Assembly: GCA_025642065.1 (NCBI GenBank)
Contig: JAODUP010000188.1
Location: 972,501-1,036,500, forward strand
DNA: 64,000 nucleotides
Reading direction: 5' to 3'
DNA from: Paralvinella palmiformis
Taxonomy: Eukaryota; Annelida; Polychaeta; Terebellida; Alvinellidae
Part shown: positions 1 to 12,900 of the stretch, piece by piece
Layout: each line of letters begins with the position of its first letter
Numbering within the stretch: the first letter of the stretch is position 1
Program-made: the position numbers and the translations under genes
Notes under the pieces: model-generated
The model's input: the letters and a program-made list of their open reading frames with translations, nothing else
Database searches by the model: none
What the model was told of the DNA's origin: nothing

Positions 1-557
1 AGGTATAGCAATTGTTCCCCGTAAAGCATCGACTTAACCGTATTTTCGGGCGTTACCCAGAAACATTCGCCATAATTATTTAATTAAGGCATTTGCTACA
101 ACGAGAATAGGAAGCCTTCTGACCTCAGTCTGCGCTTTGTAGATTGTCTTGTCGAATAGTACGTGAGAAATATCGCTCTCTGGGAATAAATTGGTACTGA
201 GATCAAACCAATCAAGCGTATCCTTCACTCTACAAATAGTAACAACAACAACAAAAACAAAACGTTTTATCTACAAAATACGAGAAAACACAGATAACTT
301 GTTACCTGCATAAATCAGCCTTATTCAATAAGATACTATTTAAGATGGTGTTACCTGTTTGAATGGTGTTTCCAGAGTCTGGTTAAGACGATGTAGACTC
401 TAGCAATCACCCTCAGTTTGATTGTAAATGCCTAGGAGGGAGACTTGAAAGTTTATTGATATTTCAGTTCCGGCAACATGATCAATTAAAGCAAGACGAC
501 TGACAAAATCGTAAGAAATTAGATTACTTTATAATTTTGAAACCATTTGATACTCAC
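1..557 (-). other. Intron following the partial left-edge gene
   Basis: Read on the minus strand, this stretch begins with a GTGAGT donor (plus 552-557) directly after the coding exon and continues off the window. It holds no recognisable exon. A short CAA-rich patch lies near 240-260. The acceptor and later exons are outside the window. Confidence 0.5.
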
Positions 558-1124
558 CCTACGTTTTCGAAGTTTTTGGAAACGTTTACCTCCCCTGCGT
601 CCTAGTACTACGTTGAAGCCATAACTACTGCGCAGGGAAGACGGTGAGTGACTGCCGGAGAGCAATCCGGTCTTCGCGTGGCCGTCTGGATCAGACGTGC
701 TATTTTTGGATGAAGACCAGCTACGGGGACTGAGAGCTGATATCGGAGACTGGAGACGATGTTCGGAAGAATCCGTTTTTGATACCGACAAGTTGACGTT
801 AAGCGTCGACTTCGGCTTTTTGTGATTGATGCCCGATAGTTCCTCGACAGTCATCAAAGATGCCTTAGCGGTGTCATCTTGGCCAGATGTGACGATCGTA
901 GGTAGAACCTGTGCATAAGCTAGCACCCTGGTGGCGATACTGTCTTTGCGGTGTGTGCCGCTGCGTAAGATCTGTTTCTCCGATTTCAACGGGACTGCAT
1001 GGTTCTTCAAATTAAATAATTTGTATCCTACCTTCGAATGTTGTCCGCTGTCCCCTGTTGAATTTGGGCTCCTACGCGGGCCACCCAGTGCTCCATCATC
1101 TCGAAGATTCTCTCTGGACGCCAT
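558..1124 (-). CDS. First coding exon of an unrecognised gene (partial)
   Basis: An open frame of 189 codons starts at an ATG (plus 1122-1124) with G at +4 and runs to a good splice donor (GTGAGT) at 557. The predicted N-terminal segment is hydrophilic, rich in Ser, Lys and Arg, and probably disordered. It has no signal peptide or membrane segment and ends in a strongly basic patch containing RFQKLRKRR. I recognise no domain. GC content is higher than in the surroundings, as expected for a first exon near a promoter. The length of the frame, the start context and the donor support a real exon. The product cannot be named without the downstream exons, which lie off the left edge. Confidence 0.55.
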
Positions 1125-1450
1125 TAACTGACGATGAACTCCCTCGTGGAACTGTCCCCTGGAAACACCGGGGAAGCCGGTCGATTCGACGGGAACTAGC
1201 GGAGATGCTTGTACGCCGTACCTTCGCGATCTAGGCGGCGTGAGCAGTTTGCTGCCAGAGTTTTTGGTTTGAGGTACGTTGGTTGTTTTGTTTCGATTGG
1301 TCTTCGTTCTCTGTTTCTTCGTTCTTCTGACCGGATGGTCATCGGAAACCAGAACATTTCTAAACGAATGTAAACAGTGATATGGATACCCAAATAAGAT
1401 ATTTCTGTACGCAAGCCCATCATTATGGCGCGCTCACATACGTCCAAGGA
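1125..1450 (-). promoter_or_regulatory. Putative 5' UTR/promoter of the left-edge gene
   Basis: This GC-richer segment lies immediately upstream of the start codon of the minus-strand exon. It contains several short, weakly coding-like frames but no convincing exon. Promoter identity is inferred from position and composition only; I see no TATA box. Confidence 0.3.
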
Positions 1451-1467
1451 TAAATGTATTATGGTGA

Positions 1468-1585
1468 TTGCTGATTGATGTTTGACAGCTACATTGGCAC
1501 ATGGTAGGCTAAATGGGCCGAGTGACTTCCAACGGTACTGAAGCTAATTCAGTGTTGAAACACACTCAGGTAGTAGTGATCTGGG
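1468..1585 (-). repeat. SINE family 1, diverged fragment
   Basis: It contains the family's conserved block, here reading GGTAGGCTAAATGGGCCGAG on the plus strand, followed by a degraded remnant of the GTAGTGATCTG-type tRNA region. The same block is found near 14.5, 19.3, 25.5 and 49.6 kb. The tRNA-like head is eroded in this copy. Confidence 0.6.
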
Positions 1586-2872
1586 ATGTATTATTTGTTC
1601 TGTCAATATTCAATTGCACCCACGTATTAAACCAAAATATAGAGTTATTAATAACATTATTACTAAGGGACATATCATGCACAGTAATTACTGGATTTTG
1701 AGGAGATAAAAACGACAAATATATTTATTGAACGTGCTCATCCTGTGGAAAATACTCGTCCTGGCAGATAAGATGTTGCTTGGAAGCGATCTGCCGATCA
1801 TTTTATAAGTCGCTTTACAACAGTCTGAACCGACTGACCAAACCAAATGTTCTAAATGTTGAAGAAAAAGTAGACGTTGCTGCATTTTTTAGCAGTTGCA
1901 TCACCATTTAACGCTGCAGTATCAAGAGATTCGAAACGTTAGATTATTTCAAAACTATTTGATCACCGATGACGAGGTTATAAACGCGCATACATACACA
2001 TTGTCGCATGCATACACATACACCCGCGCACGCGCGCACGCACGCACGCACACACGCATGCGCGGACATACACAAGTATAATGTTTTACTTTGCCATAGT
2101 CAATTACTGTAGAATCATCGAGGAGAATCTATTAGATAACTGTGTTCAACAAACTGTTAAGGTTTTAAATTGTACTATAATAAGCCTAGAGATTGTAAGT
2201 AGTAGTCTTATAGTTATATATTTGTATCGGGAAGATTACTCAAGTGGAAATTGTTGCTCTGAAAAAATATAAGATAATGCTCTACTCGAAAGTAAAGTGG
2301 ACAGTCATACTGTGTACACATCACCCGTTAATACTATTATGTTTTCAAGGCACTAGCTTGCAATTAGAAGGCATTCTTTTGACATCGACAAGATGACACC
2401 GAGGAGACGCTTGCAAAATGCTTGCTAATGGAAATAAAAAGAAAATCACTTACTCGATAACCATGTTATCCTTCTTTTATGGAGAAATCATTAGCGATAA
2501 ATCAGATTTAAACGCAGTTCGTCAAATAACGAGAACGTATGGCGCATTTCCGTCTTGTTTTCTCCGTCAAAGAAACGAACTCACGGAGAGGCTCGTTTTT
2601 TGGTGACGATTCACGCCGACGGCGAAGCTTTTCGATGGAGCAAAACGGATTAAGAACGCAAGCAATAAAAACATTATGTTGAATAACGGCAAGTAAATGC
2701 GAATACTTCGTCATTAGCAGCAACATTATGCAGCCAACATACTTTACAAGCAAACACGGGTATTATTGACGGTGCGTGGTGTTTCTCTGTACGTACGTAA
2801 ATCTTTTGTGGCATTAAACCAGATTATAATATTAAAAAACCATGACCAATGAGCCGATGTCCAGCTACACAC

Positions 2873-2874
<2 letters not shown>

Positions 2875-2918
<44 letters not shown>
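2875..2918. repeat. (AT)n(GT)n microsatellite
   Basis: Compound dinucleotide tract in intergenic DNA. Confidence 0.9.
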
Positions 2919-3908
2919 TCGTCTGTCGAGCTAACACGTTTTACTACACTTGTTTGGAATAATTCCATAATTCCTCTATAATCCTCTGACAAGTCAACGT
3001 CCCCGAACTAAGGCAGACAGATTATAACATTCGCACGCAGACCATGAACCAGACAGGTTGCGGGTGACACCGGAATATTTATGGTCCTTGGCGTTCATTT
3101 AGATAGGCGGTTGATATTTAACCGATATACATCAGAAAACGCGAGACTATCATGTATAGTCGGAGACCATCCACGATAGTTTGTTTTAAATCATGTTAAT
3201 ATTTTGCGTAATAAGGATGGCAGTATTGTTGTTAAAGATAATTTAATTCTAAATGTCCAGATAATAAATCTATGTAAATTAATTTGTTCAACATCTTGGA
3301 CGGGCTGGGCTGTTGCTAATTCGGATGCCAATCTTAAAGCTGTCAATAAAGCTATTGATGAACTCCAGACGAGACAAAATGATGTCATCACTCTAAATTT
3401 CCTCATTGTAGCAGAAATATTCTCTTCCCTATTTATGTGCATGTTATTATGGTTATTAAGTCCACTCTCATGTTTACCACATTCGCGTATTAATAAGCTT
3501 TATACTAGCTGTGCTTGGCGATTGTGCTTGGTTGTAATTGGAATTTGCCTAATCTGACTCATTGTATTTTTTTAGATATGATGTGAGAATATCATAATAC
3601 TGAAATTCATCCTTTGAGAAGATTTGGTTCATTTGATTAATTTACCCTGCAAAGTACTTTGGAGTAAGATATTGTATGTTTTTGTGCTAATAGTTGAGAG
3701 AGATGACCGAGATGTTGAATTGATTACGTTCCGTTATAATCACTGTCTATATTAAGTAATAACTTTACGTTATTTGATTACTTTACCAACTTTATTACGA
3801 ACATTGAGAGTTTCGCCAGTAAACTTCTACAATGTTACAAGATCGATGATAATTTCAGAAATATAAGGGTTATAAGGAATATATAGATCTCTGGTAAATA
3901 AAAGAAAG

Positions 3909-4020
3909 AAACACACACACACACATACACACAAGAACACACACACACAATAACACAGACATACGCACAAACAGACACGCAAGCGCACGCATGCACGCAC
4001 ACACACACACACACAGAGAG
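3909..4020. repeat. Imperfect (AC)n tract
   Basis: About 110 bp of AC repeats broken by AT, GC and AG dinucleotides. It generates spurious Cys/Val-rich frames on the minus strand. Confidence 0.9.
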
Positions 4021-4489
4021 GTTTCCATTAAATGAGTAGATGTGTACGAGATGTCGCATATGTCATTTATTATTCAACCAACACAGAATCAGTTGTGTAA
4101 AAAAGGTAGCATTTGATCGCATTTTTCTAGTGACACTTAATGCTACTAACTTAAATAAAAACCTACTAATATATTAACAATCCCAAATAAAGAAATGTGT
4201 GTCGATATAAGGTTAACAGATTATAATATTGTATGTAGTCTGTGGGAATTGTTTGTAATTTTGTAGAAATCTGAGGTTTTATCTCCCAGTTATAATTTCT
4301 ATTTTACTGGTGAGGATTTGGATTACGAACTTTGACACAATATTGGAGAACTCTCGTGATGGAGTTATTTGTCACTTGTTGAAAATTTGATTCTGTTGTG
4401 TTTTTATTGTTGATGGTGGTTTGTTTAGGGGTCTTTCAGGAGAAGTGGGGCTGATGTCTGAAATGTTTGGGCAACTTTCTTGACATCAT

Positions 4490-5105
4490 GGTCTGTCATT
4501 TTAATGAAGGAATGTATCGATGAGTTCTTGCCATGTAACGTATGGGTTCCAAATAGAAGGTGATTGCCCAAGCTCTTGGGATAGCACATGGAACAGTCTC
4601 GAAGGTGCTTAAGAAAAATCGTGAGACGGGCGTACGCACACCCAGAGCTATACCCCGGACGTCCTCGTAAGACAACAGAAAGAGAAGACCGTTATCTGCT
4701 ACGTTTGTGCCGATATGGGCGTGCCAAGTCAGCAAACACCCTTCGTGCTGAGTGGTTACGGTTCACTAATACCCCTTTTATAGTGAATCTGCGATTGATC
4801 CGTGCAGGTTACTTCGCCAGGAGACCTCTGAAGAAACTTTTATTGTTGCAAAGACATCGACAGACGCGTATGGATTGGGCTAGAAACCATCTCTACTGGC
4901 GACCAGGTCATTGGCAGCATGTCATCTTCAGCTATGAATCCAAATTCCTGCTTTACCAGAAATATGGTCGTATCCGGGTCCGCAGACAGCAACATGAGGC
5001 CTATAATGAAGATTCTAACGTACCTAGAGTCCAAACATGGGGCGGTGGAGTTACCATATGGGGTGCTTTCCACCATGGTGACAACCGGGATCCTAAGATG
5101 AACGT
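4490..5105 (+). pseudogene. Tc1/mariner-type transposase, broken and 3'-truncated
   Basis: A helix-turn-helix segment with a GTVSKVLKK motif (about 4575-4640) lies in a different frame from the catalytic region, so the gene carries a frameshift. The following frame resembles Tc1 transposases: a Pro-Gly-Arg-Pro-Arg linker, an EDRYLLRL segment holding the probable first catalytic Asp, the core motif FSYESKF where the family has F-S-D-E-S, and a GGGVTIWGAF block. The second catalytic Asp is therefore replaced by Tyr. The frame ends before the third acidic residue and runs into unrelated repeat sequence at about 5110. No inverted repeats were found at its edges. It is a dead, truncated copy. Confidence 0.8.
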
Positions 5106-5109
5106 TGAT

Positions 5110-5745
5110 TACACGCCGGGGGTGTCATATAACGAAGTAAAACTATCCTTCGTTACAATAAATGGAAGTAACGAAGTAAGATTTCAATTAATTACTTATA
5201 TTTGTTACGAAGTAATTTTATTTGCGGTAAGGCTACGTTTTACTTCGTTACTTTCATTTTCTTCGCGATAATGAAATAAGAATGCTAACATTTGGTAAAC
5301 ATGTTTCAGATGATGCTCACTGATATTCAAGACTCGTCATAATTTTGCCAACCCATTTTTGAAGGCTCACAATATTTCAGCTGAGGCCAACTGTTTTCTA
5401 AGAGTCTGCGTAATTAAATTTTTAATCATATGGGCTTTGTTCGTTGAACTGAAGGTTGCAGCACATGGACGCAATGAACTTAAGGTGACAGCACATGTCT
5501 GTGGAGGCAGTGAATTTTTTTCACTCTTGTGCAAAGTGTATTTGATTCTCATGTGTTGTGTTGCAATGAATTTTATCTTTTATTTCTACTTTTACCTCAA
5601 TCACTTTTAGAAAGTAGTTTTACTTTTTACTCAGATAGATTTTTACAAGCCTACTTTTACTTCTACTGAATAATTTTGAAGAGGCTTTAATACTTTTACT
5701 TCTACTCAAGTACAAAATAAAAGTAGTTCAGTCACTCCTGAATTT
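5110..5745. repeat. AAGTA/ACGAAGTAA-ladder repeat, probable DNA-transposon relic
   Basis: The left end contains repeated ACGAAGTAA motifs in both orientations (5120-5250). The right end contains repeated ACTTTTACTTCTACT motifs (5600-5735). Ladders of this kind are typical of subterminal regions of hAT-like elements. It abuts the truncated Tc1 gene, which suggests insertion into it. There is no transposase inside, and the class is inferred. Confidence 0.4.
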
Positions 5746-5864
5746 AACAGGTCGTGGCTAAGAGAGGAATGTTTGTAACAAAGCCGTCTTATGCTCTAAA
5801 GATCAGCTTTTATTACCTGATCAATAGTGTATCTTCATAGATATTATATATTGAGGCATCTTCA

Positions 5865-6270
5865 TAGTCTAACTGGCAGCACTGTTGGTAGCGCTGTTGG
5901 CTATAAACCTCTAGTACCTGCGCTCAAACCCCAGACAAGCTGTATATCTGAAAGGTATTTCATTCTTCACTTCGCCGCATTGTCTGTGGAAGTTGCTAGC
6001 TCAATTAAACCAAAGTTTTCCTCAAAGTGGCCTTTGGGGAATGGCTGTATTTCCCAAATGGCTGAATTTTGAATTTGGCGAGATTTGTAGTTCCGCTGTC
6101 CCCTCCCACAGGTAAATCTTTTATATACGTGTGTTTGCTGCAGTCGAAGACGTGCTACGTTAAGAAAAGTTGTAGGGGCCAACTTGGCTACCGCACAGGG
6201 CGGCCAAAACCTATGCTACTCCACTGCGTGCATCCCTTCTCCGAGGAGTAAGCTCGGCTATATATTCCAG
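5865..6270 (+). repeat. Possible tRNA-derived SINE
   Basis: The left end has an A-box-like TTGGTAGCGCTGTTGG followed about 25 bases later by a B-box-like GCGCTCAAACC, as expected for a Pol III promoter of tRNA origin. The rest is unique within the window. No second copy was seen here, so the family assignment is tentative. Confidence 0.35.
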
Positions 6271-7129
6271 CCGACAACTTTCAGTGGACATTAGCCGAAC
6301 ATCCATTCACCCACTCACTAACTCATTGTGCAGTTGCGAAACACCACTTTTATTACAATATTTGAATTCGAGATAACATTAATTATGATAATAATCATTA
6401 GTAGACTGAACACTGTTATTATCGTAGACGGGGTTTTTTTATCTGGAGATGGGTGATGATGGTGTGCAAATATTTTAATCATTTTCTTTTTTGTTTTCTC
6501 TTAATTCTTTTCAATCATGTTATATTTTAGAATGTGACAAACTTTGGGCACAGGTTATCACAAGCTGATCCATTTTTTTAGTTACATATATCAATGCTAT
6601 ATGTATTTTAATGTGGTCACAGGTACATGTATCCGAATCTATAGCAACAATAAAACATTCTATGTACCAACTGTAGGTATTATGAACATAAACCTTTACA
6701 AATGTTTGATTAAAATAAAATTACTACTAGTCTTAGAACTTGATACACATATACAAAGAATACACCCTCCTCTCTCTCTACACACACACACACACACACA
6801 CTAAATTAATAAAAAAACATTGTGTTATAACAATAGATTTGCAGACGTTTATCTGATTGTACATGCTAACAAAAAACTACCTCCAATTGTTTATATTATC
6901 TACAGCTAAAAGATTAATGCAAAATATCTTTTTAGAATTCTGTTCCACAAAGTCAAACAGAAAATGTCATCACTGTTTGGATCATACCATACAATGGAAG
7001 ATTTTAAATTCAGGTTTAATTACCAGAAACACCAATTTCACATAATTAACCAGTTCATTGCTGAGTTTATGGTAATTGAAACAGTTCAGCCAAAACGAGA
7101 ACAAAGATAGATGGGTCATATCTGAATGG

Positions 7130-7300
7130 TTTGTTCAGCCTCGGAACAGGTCAAAATTGGGTGATTTGCTGAGGGGGATTTCTCTAGAGATACATTTCAG
7201 AAATACAGGTATGAGTGGGATTTAAACCAACAACATGGATGCTTGCAATACAATGTTCTAATGAAGGGGCTATTGGAGCGACCCACATATGAGTCATATC
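7130..7300 (-). repeat. SINE family 2 copy
   Basis: On the minus strand a diverged tRNA-like head includes TTAGAACATTGTATTGCAAGC followed by a B-box-like GGTTTAAATCCCACTC. The arrangement matches the better-preserved copy at 18905-19100, in the same orientation. Confidence 0.55.
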
Positions 7301-9480
7301 AAAATATCACCCTTTTCAATGATACTAACAAGATGGTTTAAAGTTTTTATTTATTTGGGTGATTTGACATGGAATATCCTACAATTTAATGATGATGATG
7401 ATGATGATAATAATAAAGACAATAGTGCACATTTAATAAAATATTCTATAATGGGAATGTAGGTCTCTTAATAGTAAGGAAAATTCATGCAAATGTTAAA
7501 TATACATGTTTAACTGTGTGTTCATCTGCATTTTGTGAGAAGAAAATATTCTAATCTTTCCACATTCAAATTTATTCAAATCCACTAACCTTTTATTCAC
7601 TAATGACATTAAATTAAATGAATAAAACAAACTTACATAACAACCACATATTGTAAATGTATTGTGTACTAACGACGACAATAATATGACGAGTATTTTC
7701 TTATCACCTTGTAATGAATAGCTGCATTGATATTTTATATAATACGCTACATATTACACAGTTGACACAACTAATGGGAGACGTAGTGTGTGAAGTAAAA
7801 ATATCATGTTTAATATTACCAACAAACATAACTAAATGTACAGTCAGGAGGAAGGCAAACTTGGAGAATGTGTTTTTAATGTAATTCATACGAGCAATAT
7901 GATGCAGCTTTCATAGCTGTATTACATAAATCATTTGGAACCCAATGTGTATGTACAGAGAAGCTTGCAGAGATGGCTGTGAATATTTGTACATGTGTGT
8001 GTGAATGACTGTGTATATAGATAAACAAATGAATACCACATTTCCATATTGTAGAACAAAACCTTACCACACAATTAAATGCACATTTTGTGACCTATAT
8101 ATGTACAAAGTGCCATTTTCATGACTTGCATCACATAGCTTTAATGTTTGATGTTACAACATTAATAGAAAATTACATTCAGGATATTTAGTGCCTTACT
8201 GTAAAGCTTCAATCTTTTTGTTATATTAAATTCATCATTCCCAGTGTGTATACCAAACTAATATAAAACATAGATTGACGTGTTCTTGCGTAAACTACAG
8301 ATTCCGAGTGATAAGAATTATTTACAATGACAATTAATATTGACACGTAAAGATAATAAATTTGAAGAAAAATGATCATAATTTGCCAGTTAGATATATC
8401 ATTAATATTCTAGTGACAGCCTTAGAAGTCATAATGGAAATCATTGTGTTACTTTTGATAAGTAAAAGGATGTGCAACTTACAGTCCGAGACAACTTATT
8501 TGTGGATAATAATTGGAATAAAACGGTAAAATACAGGTACCGGTATGTCAGGTACTCTTTATTGTCTTGATATCATAAAAACATGAAAATATTTAGAAAA
8601 TTATTCAGAATTATTCTTATCAAATAGAAGCTGTAGTCTTTGTGCATGAAGTACTAATGTATTATGACATTAAAAGGGAACAAAATATATTGAATTTACG
8701 GAACACTTGGTTATGCAGAAATATTGATGACTGGCCAATATCAAAGACAATATACAAGTATAACTGTTTTAAAAACAACTTTTTTAAACACTAGGCTAAT
8801 ATACCATTAGTTTAGACATAATGCTGCGAAGAAAGATGTTTGGTTGTTAATATAAAAAGAATGCAATAATCAGCAGCCTGTAAACAAAAGCAGTATACAG
8901 TTATACACTAACAATGATGGTAAATTAGCACAAGTTTGAGTTCAGCCTTCAGTTGATAACTGTCTTCTAATTTAATATTAACTGGGTGTTGACTTAAGAA
9001 TATATTGATACGTACATTTCAAGGGACAAAACTTATTAATGTTTATTAAATGATGAATGAATCAATTTAAGTTTAAATGAGATCTGAAAATAACTAATTC
9101 TTCATCAATGATATGGTCATCATGCTTTTTGTTTGAGCCATATCCAGTTGCCTCAACGTGTGTGTGTGTGTGTGTTAGTCGATGTGTATCTAATTGTGCT
9201 TAATTATGTATCTAAATTTCCTTTTTCGATGCAATACCCCATAATACATAACACACAGGTGATAAAAGAATAAGTCCCATGGAAACCAGGAATAATTATT
9301 TCATATGGAAACTCAAAACTTCAATACAGAAATCAATAATGAAGCCAACTTAACACTCAATTTAATTACTGGTATGTATGCATTGAAGTGATACCAACAA
9401 ACATGATTAATGATAATAACTTGTTAAATCATTACTTTTCCTATGACTTAATACATCATAACTCATCTTTATCACTGTCA

Positions 9481-9659
9481 TTAATTGTCAGTTTGTTTGT
9501 TAAAATTGCCTTCCATAACTATCATGTCATCGCCGTTGTCGCCTACTGCCTCCTTCGGATCAGGTAGAGGTGGAAATTCCTGATTGAGATCATTAACTGG
9601 TGGCTGTTTCACTTTCTGTTTTGAACTCTTTTTACTGTTCTTACTTGATTTCTTCACCT
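9481..9659 (-). CDS. creld: creld alternative terminal exon B (soluble form)
   Basis: This exon is also entered in phase 1 (acceptor CAG at plus 9660-9662), so it can replace exon A after 12961-13095. It encodes 59 residues: a Lys/Ser-rich start resembling the beginning of exon A, then an acidic, proline-containing tail ending in TDN. It has no hydrophobic segment and no KDEL-like retrieval signal. The open frame, the acceptor and the shared phase support a real exon. Its use as an alternative to exon A is inferred. Confidence 0.7.
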
Positions 9660-9893
9660 CTGAGGAGAAAATATACCAGCATATGAAATTTTATTGAAAG
9701 ATAAAACTTTAAAAGATTAAATATAATTAAACCAGAAACTAGCCGATCTTCATCTCCTGATTCTAAACTATAACAAAACAGGATCCATAGAGTAGCAAGT
9801 GATATGTAAAGCACAAGAATAAAGAAAAACGAGCTCAGTAATTATAGTATTGTATATTGTCAAGCTGATGATATCTGGAATTGTTATAAAACT

Positions 9894-9927
<34 letters not shown>

Positions 9928-12900
9928 AATAAATCTACTTGAAACATAAACAATAATATAGTGATCTTCATTTGTTTTAGTTTATCTTGTTCATGTTCAC
10001 ATCATGGAATTCTTTATTGCATTCTCATAAAGAAACAGAGGCATGCAAGCAGATAGACATCACATGTGCATAGTGTGCATACACATGAAAACACACACAC
10101 AAACAGGAAATCATGTTATAAATCTCTTGTTTATTTCTAAATTCAAAATTATACTTGTAATAAAGGAATATAATAACAACAAAGTTAAACACACTGATTG
10201 TTATTATTAAGACCAGTAGTAAGTGTACATGACTTTTGTATCAAATCAGTTGATTCAATCAATCAAATAAACATCCACGTCAATCAAATGTAAACTGGTG
10301 TTAAAATGATCAAAATGCACATCATCAAATAGTGCTGCATAAAAATGGAACACATAAACTTAGCAAATCAATTTATACAGTATATATATATATATATATA
10401 TATATAAACAGATACACAAATAGAAACACTTATTAATATTGAATTTAATGGATATGCTATATTTCCTATACTGTTCAGTGAACATGGAGTGGTTGCATCT
10501 TTCATAATTAATTCACATTACATGGTGGTTTAGTATTTATAAATTGTTCAAAGTTGTTTGTCAAAAATAAGTGAATTATTTAAAGCATCACTTTATAACT
10601 AAACTACTAGAGATTATCTAATACATCTTGATTTAATCTATAGCCATCAGTTTAGCTACTGTAGAAATTAGCCTTTTATTTGTCATTATGTTTAATTGCC
10701 TCAAATTATAGTAATGAGAAAAAATACTTAACTGTAATTGAAATATAAAGAGTCCCCCATTCACAGATAATATACGTGTAAATAGCTTTTCTAATTGTAA
10801 CTTAAATACAGTATCTGTTTCTACCATTAACAATGTGTGCGTAGTTTCTGTCATTCCTTCCCTAGATATCGACTATGAAGGCATTTCTGCTCTATGGTTA
10901 AATACCAGGTAATAACCAGGCATGGTAGAAGTTTTCTGATATGCACATATGCAGGTTTACAGTTGACCAAAAGGCATGAAAAGATGTGTCACATACCTAA
11001 CTAATTTTAATCATTAAATTTAAGATCATAATCTCTCTGAAACATTAAGGCAATAGTATTTAATTTAGAATGATGACAGAATTAGAAATAAAACATAAAA
11101 CTACAACAGTGAAAATGAGAGATAAAATGCAGAACTTTGGAGTGCAAGATATCTAAGCCATTTTATCAATATTTATTTCTTGGTATTATTGCTTAAACGA
11201 CAAAATTCTCTCACTCCATCCCATCTCCCTCTCTCTCTGTGTGTGTATGTGTGTGTGTGTGTGCTCCAATACAACTCTTCTAGAATCTGAGAAGTGGCAT
11301 ATTGTATAACTAGCAGGTGAAAATGACTGATGTGCAACATCAAGTCCGAGACCAATCCCCATATCCCATATCTGAACACTCAATAAACAAGAGCAGAAGT
11401 TGTTTGGATCTAATTCATTGATAACAGATGAGATCTTTGTGAACAATAACATTGTAAAGTGGTTCTCCCGCCAATTATACTTGGAACAGACTAGGAACCT
11501 ATGATTTTATCAAATCTCAGTGTGAACCAGAACAAATAAATCCAAAAAGATATTGCTACAATCAACTGAGATTGAACACTTTTCTTCAGAAGAAATCCAA
11601 CCAATGCAAAACCAGCTATGGACAGCCAATATTGTTTATAATCGGTATCATTGCCATAAGGGCTTGGCTTCTTTGACTTCTTTTTCTTTGAAGAACCTTT
11701 CTTTTTCTTTGGTTTTTCATTGCTTTTCTTTGATTTTTCAGACTTTTTCTTACGTTGTTTCTCAGAGTTGTGGGATTTGTCTGAGGAGCTTGAAGTACTT
11801 TCTATATCTAAAAAAAGGAGAAAAACAACTAACTTACTGATTTTTCTAAACAAGCAATATGAATATATCACGTTGATATATCATAATGTTTTCAAATTTA
11901 TCAAGATGCTGACCTTTAGTAATTTCTTTACACTAGCTCAATCAACCACTTTGAAATAAAGTAGGAATGAAAAATGGTCTCACATGCAGTTATTTGGCAC
12001 CTAACAGAATATTATATGCCACATTTCTCCAAAGTGCTTGCATATTTTTCTACTTGACATTTTTTCTGCTATATGTAATATGATCATAGTTCATGAAATA
12101 ACAGAGTAGGCATCTAACCCATCAGAAAGCATATACATAGGATTTCATTACAAATACCACATGTTTCAAAGCTATAATTACTTAAAAGAACCTTTGCTTT
12201 AATTATCTGATGGTCAAGAATATCTGAAGATAGTTTAAAAGCAATATTGTAATATATAATACTAATCATGAGCCATAGATATTTTAATATGCCTGTGTAA
12301 CAAAAAATTATCAACATGATAGTCAGGGCATTTAATATGGTTCCCAGTCTTATTCTTAGAAATCAAACATAAAAAACTGGATATCTTTATGCAAACCAAT
12401 TTATGAATTAGTCTACTTGGTATTTGGTTTAATGACAAACTGAAAAAAAAAATTATTTTGTAAAACTTCCAGGCTTGTTACACCAAGGCCCTCATAGTAT
12501 GCTTTATGTAAACTCAGCAAACATTTAAAACAGGGATCCTCTCAGAAATAAATCTAGCCACAGTGACCTTGATTAAAAAGTATCTGTCAAGTAAAAGCCA
12601 TTATCAAACAGAAATACAACACTTAAACAGATTTCAGTAATACAGGTATACACAGTCACAGGAAATCATCAAATATGAGAGGACTGTCTCAAGTTGAATA
12701 GAAAATAATGATATGTTACAAATGATATGTTTTGTAGCCTTGAAATATACTAATAATATTTTGTTAAAGACAAAGAAGCTAAAAGCCAAATATTTTCCAT
12801 TAGAATAAGGAAATACTAGCAAAAGAGTCTTAAAAGAGCTCAGAAGCGCAAAACGCAGATCTGTAATGACAATAGACAAAACTAGTGTTTTGAACTGCTG

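Larger units (their letters stand above)
1586..4420. other. Intergenic, no gene recognised; microsatellites
   Basis: The stretch holds an alternating purine/pyrimidine tract rich in AC and GC at 1983-2064, an (AT)n(GT)n tract at 2875-2918 and a long imperfect (AC)n tract at 3909-4020. A 117-codon plus frame at 3204-3557 overlaps a minus frame of similar length and resembles nothing I know, so it is not called a gene. Confidence 0.5.
5746..9480. other. Intergenic and creld 3' flank
   Basis: The stretch is AT-rich with no recognisable exon. It contains the SINE candidate at 5865-6270, an (AC)n tract at 6779-6801, a SINE family 2 copy at 7130-7300 and a short GT tract near 9160. A TTTATT at 9042-9047 (AATAAA on the minus strand) is a plausible poly(A) signal for the longer creld transcript. 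Confidence 0.45.

Noticed and set aside
3204..3557. 117-codon plus-strand frame
   Set aside because: It overlaps an opposite frame of 83 codons, has no recognisable domain, no splice context and AT-rich composition like its surroundings.
3827..4059. Cys/Val-rich minus frames
   Set aside because: They are translations of the (AC)n microsatellite.
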